Assembly (NCBI GenBank): GCA_001692895.1
Contig: KV748274.1
Coordinates: 1-64,000 of the forward strand
DNA length: 64,000 nucleotides
Source: Cenococcum geophilum 1.58
Taxonomy: Eukaryota > Ascomycota > Dothideomycetes > Gloniales > Gloniaceae
Reading direction: 5' to 3'
The notes under the pieces were generated by a model that was not told the origin of the DNA, did no database searches, and was given only the letters and a program-made list of their open reading frames with translations. Below, in pieces: positions 57,415 to 64,000 of this stretch. Made by a program: the position numbers and the translations under genes. The first letter of the stretch is position 1; every line of letters starts with the position of its first letter.

Positions 57415-57484
57415 AGCTCGGTGTTCCGTTAAGCTGCGTAGGACTATATGTATAAGCGTAAGCGAATAGTCCGAGGGGCGGATA

Positions 57485-57961
57485 GAGAGCCTAATAGAAT
57501 TCCCGCCCTCAGGGCTGTCTCCCTAGCCGCACAATAGCCAACCTCAAAGCATTTAGAAGATCTTGAACGAGACATGGTCAGCAAAGAAGGCAGCAATCTA
57601 TATGGTATAAACAGGCCTCCTAGGGCAGTTTATGGAGGCCAGGAACAGACTGGAAGTAACCGCTTGAGTTTCTCTCAACGGCAGACACGTCACGCATGAT
57701 ATTGGCGGAAGACGGATAGCATCACGGTAAGAAAACAGGCCCGTAAAAAAGGCCCGGCTTCGACATATAGTACAGAACGGAGGTATTTTGTGTATTCATT
57801 ACTTTTTGATTATTTGATTTCGATCATCTCCTTTGCACAGGAACTTACCCTGCTTGCATATGTCTTTATAATTGCATCACGATGGCGTTCTTTTCTAGTT
57901 CCCTTGCTTTTTAGACGTTTGCTTCTCTCCTGGGCACCGTACACCCACAGCACGTGGAAGA
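57485..57961. other. Low-RIP sequence, no gene seen
   Basis: Base composition changes sharply at the pogo terminus to balanced, CA/TG-containing sequence. Possible host DNA. It begins with AGAGCCTAATA, repeated at 20271-20281 on the other side of the pogo element. It contains GGGGCGGG/CCCGCCCTCAGGGC-type short palindromes. A 67-codon open frame at 57790-57993 runs into the MITE and is not convincing. Confidence 0.5.
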
Positions 57962-58553
57962 TTACCTCAGCGAGCTCAGACGTGATTTTTTAGCTAGCGT
58001 CGGAATAACCTACGCCGTCTTCCGAATTGCAAAATCACGTCTGAGAGGCTTTGGCGAGTTTTGTTAAAAGCATAAGCAAAAATCTTAGTTTTAGCAATTT
58101 TGTACGGGGATTTCCTCTACAACGTAATAAAATAAAGTCTTCAAAAGTTCATAGATATATCTTAGGTGGCTACTTTATATACTAACAGCTTTAGAATTAT
58201 AATATCCCCTCCTAAATCTGAGATTAATTTCGTTAAAGTTAAAATTCCCNTTNTTAAAAGNATAAGCACNTTTACGTACCCTTATATACGGGCCCACGTA
58301 AGGTATAAAAAGCCTAAAATCTCATAATTTATAGAGCTAGATCTCCTGAGTAATTTAATATAATTTTTACCTTAAAATACGTTGTGGGGAGATTAATTAA
58401 TTTTGTTGGGGTTTATAAGTTTTCCTTATAAAAAAAGCTTATGCTTCCATACAAATCTCGCCAAAGTCCCTCAGACCAAGAAATCGATCAAATATCCGAA
58501 GGAGTTTAGCGCGCCAGCGCAATCGATTTCTTAGTATGAGTCCACTGAGGTAA
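57962..58553. mobile_element. MULE-like non-autonomous element with hairpin termini
   Basis: 592 bp flanked by a perfect 9-bp duplication CGTGGAAGA (57953-57961, 58554-58562), the size typical of Mutator-like elements. Ends are TTACCTCAG...CTGAGGTAA. Each terminal region contains a hairpin: arms 57976-57989 with 58031-58044, and 58471-58488 with 58522-58539. Inside each is a conserved TTTGGCGAG...AAGCATAAGC motif. The centre is RIPed and has a few N bases at 58250-58270. No transposase. Confidence 0.85.
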
Positions 58554-58562
58554 CGTGGAAGA

Positions 58563-58680
58563 CAGGCGGACGAGGGCCTCACGTAATCACTGCTGCAGGT
58601 GAGACGGGTGATTACCCAAGACCTACCTCTGTAAAATAGAAGACCCGGCATGGCGCCCTTAAGGCAGCTAAAACGGTGTA
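58563..58680. other. Short low-RIP spacer
   Basis: No gene. Contains GTAATCAC...GTGATTAC dyad symmetry at about 58588-58617. Confidence 0.4.
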
Positions 58681-58688
58681 ATGTATGT

Positions 58689-59417
58689 GATGGGGTTATG
58701 AAGGTGACCCTAGTTATGAAGGTTTTGAACATCAAAATACTCAAAAATACAAATTTAGTCGCAAATAACCAGTAAACCCCATTTAAAATCACTGTATCAT
58801 TATTAGGGAGCATTGAAACCATAAATATATATAATAGAGTCTATATAAAGTCGATTTTTAGTGTTTTAAATTTTAACTAACCACTAGCGGCTATAGAGGA
58901 CTCTTCTGCCTACTTATGGACCTTATCCGCGGTTAATTACATAGGCTGTAAAATACGCACCCGTGCTTGCGTATACGCTAGTTTAAAACTTCCTAACTTT
59001 TATTAGGGACCTCTATAGAGCAAGATTATCGCTAGTAATTGCTGCCTTGCTAGCTGGAGTAATACAATATTAATTAATATGGGTAACTTAGGAAGACTAA
59101 TTTGCCTTAAAGCTGCTAGTGGAAAGTAACTAGATTAACCTTATAGGCCTTCACATAGGTTGTATAGGCTTTAGCGCCTTTATAAAGGCTTATTGTTCAC
59201 TAGGCTATTAAAGCTACTTATAAACGATCTTCTGTATCTAGAGTATACGGCTAGCAAGACATAGCTTTAGTAATATGGAGTTCTATATGGGGAAGTAAGG
59301 AGAAAAGTCAATATGTTGATGTTTAAAGCGGCAGTATATTTTAGGTAATATTCTAGCCTAAATAAGAAGGTGGTAATGTAAAACCTTTATAACTAGGGTC
59401 ACCTTCATAACCCCATC
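58689..59417. mobile_element. TIR element with 8-bp duplication, probable hAT-type MITE
   Basis: 729 bp. The 38-bp terminal inverted repeats begin GATGGGGTTATGAAGGTGAC and differ at one position (G/A). They contain two copies of TTATGAAGGT. Flanks ATGTATGT (58681-58688) and ATATATGT (59418-59425) are an 8-bp duplication with one RIP-type change, the size usual for hAT elements. The interior is partly RIPed with no ORF. A 127-codon minus-strand frame at 58439-58822 spans two elements and is spurious. Confidence 0.75.
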
Positions 59418-59473
59418 ATATATGTTAACGTAGTTGACCAGGAAGCGAGCTACCCTACGTAGCGAGCCACATA

Positions 59474-60060
59474 CAGGTGATATTTGATCAATTTATAATA
59501 AAATCAACAACGAGCTTATATATATTTCAAATAGGCTAAATTAAAGCTTTTATATTACTCTTTCGATCTTAATATTNCTTAANTTAATTTAACTACGTTA
59601 TAGTAGTGATATAGACCTACGCGCCGACNAATGNNACGGACGACTACTATATTCCTGCGACGTCCCTTTCTNGATCAACGACCCTTTAATCTACTTATTT
59701 ATAGGCTATAGATTATACCTAAATATATAATAGAGCCTTCTAAAAGCTAAGATATAAAGGAATTAAATATACCTACTACTTTACGCACTCTAAAGACACT
59801 AATGACTCTATTAGANCTTAACGTCGCTATATTAAATAGAGCCGTTCTAAACCCTAATAAGTATAATTAAGATTAAACTTACCTTTATGCGGGTAAGAGT
59901 CTCTAAGATAGTAGTAGAATTATAAGATAGAAGGCCTATAGCTTTCTAGGCGCTATAGGTCGTATTAGGGGTAAATACCTATATATATGCCTTTGGGTAG
60001 AGCTTTAAAAAATTCCTTATTAACGCCTAAGTGGCTATATCGATAGAAGGTATCTACTTT
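59474..60060 (+). pseudogene. Possible transposase remnant, unidentified
   Basis: RIPed sequence with several N bases (59577-59672, 59817). One plus frame from about 59645 reads QKLRYKGIKYTYYFTHSKDT if TAA/TAG are taken as former Gln, then a basic stretch to about 60060. This is only suggestive of coding, and no domain was recognised. Confidence 0.22.
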
Positions 60061-60085
60061 GTTAGGAAAAAATTTACCAGCATCT

Positions 60086-60268
60086 GATTTTACTTTTCTG
60101 CCATTTTAGCATTTTCTAGCATTTCTAGCATTTTCTAGCATTTAGCAGCTAAATGCGGCATTTATTACTAAGTACTAGCATTTAGTACTAAATGCCGCAT
60201 TTATAATTAAGTATTAGCATTTAGCTGCTAAATACTAGAAAATGCTAAAATGGCAGAAAAGTAAAATT
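60086..60268. repeat. Long palindrome
   Basis: Arms 60086-60119 and 60235-60268 match 33 of 34 bases (TTTTACTTTTCTGCCATTTT... and its inverse). The 115-bp centre holds smaller TAAATGCGGCATTTA palindromes and AGCATTTAG repeats, so a cruciform or long RNA hairpin is possible. Confidence 0.85.
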
Positions 60269-60270
60269 AA

Positions 60271-60800
60271 ATGCTGCACGAAGCTCTGCACGAAGTTCTG
60301 CACAAAGCTCTACACAAAGCTCTACACGAAGTTCTACACGAAGTTTTACACGAAGTTCTGCACGAAGCTCTGCACGAAGCTCTGCACGAAGTTCTACACG
60401 AAGTTTTGCACGAAGTTCTGCACGAAGCTCTGCACGAAGTTCTACACGAAGTTCTACACGAAGTTCTGCACGAAGCTCTGCACGAAGTTCTACACGAAGT
60501 TCTACACGAAGTTCTGCACGAAGCTCTGCACGAAGTTCTACACGAAGTTCTACACGAAGTTCTGCACGAAGCTCTGCGCACGAAGCTCTACACGAAGCTC
60601 TGCACGAAGCCCTACACGAAGCTCTACACGAAGTTCTACACGAAGTTCTGCACGAAGCTCTGCACGAAGCTCTACACGAAGCTCTGCACGAAGCTCTACA
60701 CAAGGCTCTACATAAAGCTCTGCGTACAGAGGCTCTGCACAAAGGCTCTGCGCGAAGCTCTGCGTACGGAGGCTCTACACGAAGCTCCGCATCGGGTCCC
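60271..60800 (+). repeat. 12-bp minisatellite with 48-bp higher-order unit
   Basis: About 43 copies of CACGAAGCTCTG / CACGAAGTTCTA. From about 60424 the variants follow the order GCTCTG, GTTCTA, GTTCTA, GTTCTG, a 48-bp higher-order unit repeated at least three times. Because the unit is a multiple of three and lacks stops, several overlapping frames of 104-253 codons stay open on both strands (LHEV/LHEA, CTKFYTK, CRTSCRAS repeats). They show no sign of being genes. Confidence 0.92.
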
Positions 60801-60929
60801 CGCTATATTCCCGATAGCCTCTACACGTGCCTCTGCCAAGTATACCCCCTATATACACCTAGGTAGCCACCTCATTTTTTTACCCTTCTTACATCCTCCC
60901 TACCTAGGAAGACACCAGAACGACAGCCA

Positions 60930-61245
60930 GCAGACGACCGTTGCCGGAGCTAGACGACCGTCAGAGCCAGACGACCGTCAGAGCCAGACGACCGTCGTCC
61001 GAGCTAGGACGACCGTCGCCGGAGCCAGATGACCGTCGCCAGAGCTGCGACGATCGTCGTCAGAGGCCAGACGACCGTCGTCAGAGCCAGATGACCGTTG
61101 TCAGAGCCAGACGACCGTCGTCAGAGTTAGACGACCGTCGTCAGAGCTGGACGACCGTCGCCGGAGCCAGATGACCGTCGCCAGAGCTAGACAACCGTCG
61201 TCATCGCCACACGACCGTCGCCAGAGCCACACGACAACCGTTCGA
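60930..61245 (+). repeat. About 20-bp minisatellite (GACGACCGTCG...)
   Basis: About 15 copies of a unit near GACGACCGTCGTCAGAGCCA with variants. The core GACGACCGTCGTC is itself near-palindromic. It keeps a 77-codon frame open as an artefact. Confidence 0.88.
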
Positions 61246-61294
61246 ACGACCAGCCAGCGAACACAATAAACGATTCGAATCGATCGAATCAAGG

Positions 61295-61460
61295 TGACAT
61301 AGATAGGTAGGCACAGACAGGTAAGGCACAGATAGGTAGGCATAGACGGGTAGGTATAGACAGACAGACAGATAGACAGACAGATAGGTAGGCAGGCAGG
61401 CAGGCAGGTAGGCAGGCAGGCAGGCAGGCAGGCCAGGGGCAGGCAGGCAGGCAGGCAGGT

Positions 61461-61503
<43 letters not shown>

Positions 61504-61570
61504 TAGGCAGGAGGCAGGCAGGCAGGTAGGTCGGTAGGTAGGTAGGTAGGTCGGTAGGTAGGCAGGTAGA
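61295..61570 (+). repeat. GGCA/GACA/GGTA tetranucleotide microsatellite
   Basis: Runs of (GGCA)n with GACA and GGTA variants. Confidence 0.9.
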
Positions 61571-61674
61571 AGAGAACCGTCGCTATATTATATTAAATTA
61601 TCTAAAACAATACAATTTATTTTGCACCAACTGCGTAAAAAGAGCAATATTTATTGCTTAAAGTGAGCAAGATA

Positions 61675-61790
61675 TATAAAATGCGCGAGGAGGGCATTAT
61701 GTATAGAATGCGCGAGAAGGGCATTATGTACAGAATGCGGCGAGAAGGGCATTAATGTACAGAATGCGCGAGGAGGGCATTATATTATTA
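61675..61790 (+). repeat. About 29-bp tandem repeat
   Basis: Four copies of a unit near AATGCGCGAGAAGGGCATTA followed by TGTACAG or similar. Confidence 0.85.
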
Positions 61791-61834
61791 ATTGCGCATT
61801 AAGTGCAAAATGCGTAGTTAGCTGCACTGCCATT

Positions 61835-62065
61835 GTTGAATACAGCAGTATGCCCGCAGTGTATTGTTGAATACAGCAGTATGCCGCAGTGTATTGTTAA
61901 ATACAGCAGTATGCCGCAGTGTATTGTTTAAATATAGCAGTATTTGCCGCACTGCATTGTTAAATGTAGCAGTATGCAGCAATATGCCGCACTGCTCATT
62001 GTTAAATACAGCAGTATGCCGCACTGGCATTGTTGAATGTAGCAGTATGCCGCACCTTAGTCGAT
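61835..62065 (+). repeat. About 31-bp tandem repeat
   Basis: About seven copies built on ATACAGCAGTATGCCGCAGT then GTATTGTTGA. Overlapping open frames on both strands (98 and 89 codons) result from the repeat. Confidence 0.87.
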
Positions 62066-62158
62066 ACCATAACGCTACACGTTGTAGTGCGCGGAATGCG
62101 CATTTGGCCGCCAAATGCTGCCAAATGCTGTAAAAATGCTGGTAAATTTTTTCCTGAC

Positions 62159-62850
62159 GTATTGTAAACGGAACCGGAGCTCAAATGTGAATATGAGGGT
62201 GTTGTTCGGTAGATCTGACACCGTTTGGAATATGGAGCTCCTCCATATTCGGTAAGCGCGTCAAATTTGCAAGCTATACTGTATATGGTAGTTGAAATGA
62301 GGTTCTTGGCACCGTTTCAATATGTACCTTCGAGCTCCCGTTCCATATTCCATATCAATCTGGAGCTCTCGTAAGCACGACTTCTTGTAATACGGCGACT
62401 CACACACCCCAATCGCGATACTGCTATCGCATTTGCGGGCCTTATTAATATATTATTACCTTTGTAATTATAATAGCTTGTTTCGGGGCGTCGCGGGCGT
62501 CGCGGGCGTCACTGTAACTCTACTACGGCTCCTACGGGAGGTGGGCAAAGGTGTAGAAGCGTCGATCGCAGAGGGCGTTGGCCGAGGAGGCTCTATTACT
62601 ACACCCAAAAGTGGGGAGTCGCGATAGAGGCCTGGTGGCAGAGAGGGCTCACTCGAATCGCTCACCGACGTCAATTACGCATTGTGCGAAGTCAAATCTG
62701 GAGCCTTATCTGGAGCCACCGAACAATCGTCTTTATTACAGATTCAAACGAGCCACGGTGGTAGCCGCCACTAATTACAGAACGGGCGACACTAAAAGAC
62801 GCACGGATTGAACAGTTATAAGATGGAGCCGATTTGCAACCGAACATACC
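62159..62850. other. Low-RIP sequence, no supported gene
   Basis: Balanced composition. Contains a perfect 23-bp palindrome at 62228-62250 (GAATATGGAG / CTCCATATTC) with related half-sites at about 62338-62366, and a short GTCGCGGGC tandem at about 62486-62512. Open frames of 64-77 codons at 62433-62811 overlap each other on both strands and show no domain. Confidence 0.45.
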
Positions 62851-63346
62851 CTAAACTAATTATATATAACTGCTAGATCCATTCTAAGCTCTCTAACAGT
62901 CGAGTTAATAACTTAGCATAGTCCTAAGACCGTGGCGTTAAATAAATCTTTGCCCCTAATGCTTGCCTAAGGTACGGCCTTCGCCTAAATAGGAATAAGC
63001 TATTTCTAAAAGTATATAAGCCTTTAACAGAAGGTTCTAGGATTAATATTTATAGAGCTATTTAGTTATTTACTATTCTTATAGCGGATATAATAAACCT
63101 AGGTAAGCTTTGTGTCGTGGGAGACGGCTAATAAGACGATGTTTAACGGTAGATCTAGGTGTTCCATAGGCGCTAAAGGCCTTGCGAATTGACGGCTCAA
63201 CACTAGAAGAAAGATCTTGTATAATATTTTATATGGTGGTTTCGGCTTTACGAGAGGGCAAAGATTGATTTGGCATCGTGTAATATGCTAAGGCTTTTCG
63301 ATTTTGGTGTAATTTGCTATGAAATAAAAAATGGTAGGAATATTCT
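62851..63346 (-). pseudogene. Possible coding remnant, unidentified
   Basis: The TA-rich RIP signature returns at about 62850-63110. One minus-strand frame reads YTFRNSLFLFRRRPYLRQAL, then GAKIYLTPRS if TAG/TAA are taken as Gln. No family recognised. It may be the other part of the 59.5-60.06 kb remnant, but it is on the opposite strand. Confidence 0.22.
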
Positions 63347-63394
63347 TGTGTGGCTCGCTACGTGGGGTGGCTCGCTTCCTGGTCAACTACGTTA

Positions 63395-64000
63395 TGATTT
63401 CAAAAAAAGAAAAGGGCTCTCCCCCCAGCCGTTAACCTAGTTCGGCATAGACTGAGCTCGCTAAGACCGCCGCGCCTCGAAAACTGAAGACTCAAAATAT
63501 CTGAGACGAGGCCACCGGTGTACCAATTATGGAAAGCCGACCACAAAGGGCAAGACCGGAATCGCGCTTAACGTTCACCCCTCATGCGATTTCCTGACTA
63601 ATAATTTTTTGCTGCGCGACAAGAACAACGGCCGATGCACAAGATTTATTATGTGTGTCCCCAAACTCTATGGCTTTGGCAGTGTAAATCGACGAATTTC
63701 AACAATTACGGCCCTTGGCCCTCAAATATTTTATCACTATAAACACCCCAATATCCCACAAAAATCTAATCAGAACCTGTCGATTGAAGGTCTGTGCGCA
63801 GACGTCAGGAAAGAAGAACTCGTGTGAAGATTGATCTATGAAGAAAATGAGGCTATATATACACGTGGTTGACTGAGTCGGTGACCGAGTCAAAGGGTCG
63901 GTGACCGAGTCAAGGTGGCAAAATCCGATTCAGGTCGACAGAACCAGCCCATAACGTCGCAGCGAGCGCATTATAATGCTCAAAAGTTTGTTGTTTGTTG
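63395..64000. other. Low-RIP right flank, no supported gene
   Basis: Looks like ordinary intergenic DNA. Two direct copies of GGTCGGTGACCGAGTCAA-like sequence lie at about 63877-63915, next to TATATATACACGTGG at 63854-63868. They could be promoter elements of a gene to the right; this is not shown. Open frames at 63609-63827 (+) and 63699-63893 (-) overlap each other and are unsupported. Confidence 0.45.

Larger units (their letters stand above)
20282..57482 (+). mobile_element. Fot1/pogo-type DNA transposon expanded by nested insertions
   Basis: Terminal inverted repeats lie at 20282-20350 and 57415-57482: TCCGCC... at the left and ...GGCGGA at the right, with a shared inner ATTCGCTTACGCTTATA motif. 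Each end is flanked by TA. Five segments belong to it: 20282-20385, 26996-27298, 53209-53727, 56282-56901 and 57094-57482, about 1.94 kb in total, normal for Fot1/pogo. The gaps between them are four LTR insertions with matching 5-bp duplications (TCCTT, TAGCG, AATAG, AGCGG). The transposase continues in frame across every junction. Confidence 0.9.
60061..62158. mobile_element. Tandem-repeat cassette bounded by short inverted repeats
   Basis: 2,098 bp bounded by GTTAGGAAAAAATTTACCAG at 60061 and its inverse ending 62158 (one C/T difference; 23 bp in all). Subterminal AGCATTT motifs recur on both sides. The inside is almost wholly a palindrome and five different tandem arrays (listed separately). 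Flanking duplication not found. The nature is unclear: a MITE that has grown satellites, or satellite DNA captured by an element. Confidence 0.6.
59426..63394. mobile_element. 4-kb TIR element with a tandem-repeat cassette inside
   Basis: Terminal inverted repeats of about 48 bp at 59426-59473 and 63347-63394 begin TAACGTAGTTGACCAGGAAG and differ at a few C/T positions. The sequence after the right end continues as low-RIP DNA. A TA at each end may be the duplication, but this is not certain. The left end abuts exactly the duplication of the preceding MITE. Internal sequence at 59500-60060 and 62850-63120 is RIPed and could be transposase remnant; the middle is the cassette at 60061-62158 followed by low-RIP DNA. 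Superfamily unknown. Confidence 0.62.

Noticed and set aside
58439..58822. 127-codon minus-strand ORF
   Set aside because: It spans the end of the MULE-like element, a spacer and the TIR of the next element, so it is not a single gene.
60271..60800. CRISPR-like array
   Set aside because: Repeats are directly adjacent with no unique spacers, and the surroundings are eukaryotic transposons.
60242..61174. Open frames of 77-253 codons on both strands over the minisatellites
   Set aside because: They follow from a 12-bp unit with no stop in several frames. Four overlapping frames on two strands are open at once, and the proteins are pure repeats.
61818..62133. Open frames of 98 and 89 codons
   Set aside because: Both are products of the 31-bp tandem array and overlap each other on opposite strands.
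62433..62811. Three overlapping short ORFs in low-RIP DNA
   Set aside because: They overlap on both strands, show no domain, and start codons lack supporting context. A host exon cannot be excluded, but there is no evidence for one.
1..64000. tRNA or rRNA genes
   Set aside because: I looked for cloverleaf-like arms and B-box-like GGTTCGANNCC motifs and for conserved rRNA tracts and saw none. A dedicated scan could still find a decayed one.

Overview
The window looks like a gene-empty, transposon-packed block from a filamentous ascomycete (Pezizomycotina). Three things point there. (1) The mobile elements are typical of that group: Ty3/Gypsy elements with chromodomains, Copia elements, a Fot1/pogo-type DNA transposon, a Tad-like LINE ORF1, and an element of the DIRS order (tyrosine-recombinase retrotransposons). 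(2) Most of the sequence carries the mark of repeat-induced point mutation (RIP). TA, CTA and TAG are in great excess, reading frames are kept but Gln and Trp codons have become TAA/TAG, and zinc-knuckle Cys/His have become Tyr. (3) Possible introns are short (about 50 nt) with CTAAC branch sites. No intact protein gene, tRNA or rRNA was recognised. Most open frames listed by length are remnants or artefacts. Species is not determinable from what I see.

Layout. 1-16.85 kb: a minus-strand LINE-like ORF1 interrupted by Copia-1 (2450-14833, minus), which is itself interrupted by Gypsy-A (4351-10534, minus). Then come a minus-strand gag fragment with its 5' LTR (15.3-16.85 kb), a plus-strand integrase/chromodomain fragment, and badly decayed sequence to 19.5 kb. 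19488-19949: a truncated copy of a MULE-like short element. 20282-57482: one Fot1/pogo transposon of about 1.94 kb, blown up to 37 kb by nested insertions. Its five surviving segments still read in one frame. Inside it sit Gypsy-B (20386-26990, with a MITE-like insert), Gypsy-C (27299-53203), a gag-only LTR element (53728-56276) and a solo LTR (56902-57088). Gypsy-C contains a solo LTR, Copia-2 (32190-38398) and, inside its 3' LTR, a tyrosine-recombinase (YR) retrotransposon with split direct repeats (39308-53040). That YR element carries Gypsy-D (41143-50051, minus) in its reverse transcriptase. Gypsy-D holds an unexpected antisense, probably spliced ORF. Target-site duplications were found for nearly all of these, so the order of insertion can be read directly.

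57.48-64 kb: mostly sequence with little RIP (possibly host DNA) holding three short inverted-repeat elements: a MULE-like one with 9-bp duplications (57962-58553), a probable hAT-like one with 8-bp duplications (58689-59417), and a 4-kb element with 48-bp terminal inverted repeats (59426-63394). Inside the last is a 2.1-kb cassette made almost wholly of five different tandem repeats and a long palindrome.

The window records successive insertion, RIP inactivation and re-insertion. The pieces of greatest interest are the YR element with zero target duplication, the antisense spliced ORF in Gypsy-D, a palindromic block shared by three Gypsy families just before the 3' LTR, the MULE-like hairpin termini whose stems differ in sequence but still pair, and the tandem-repeat cassette.
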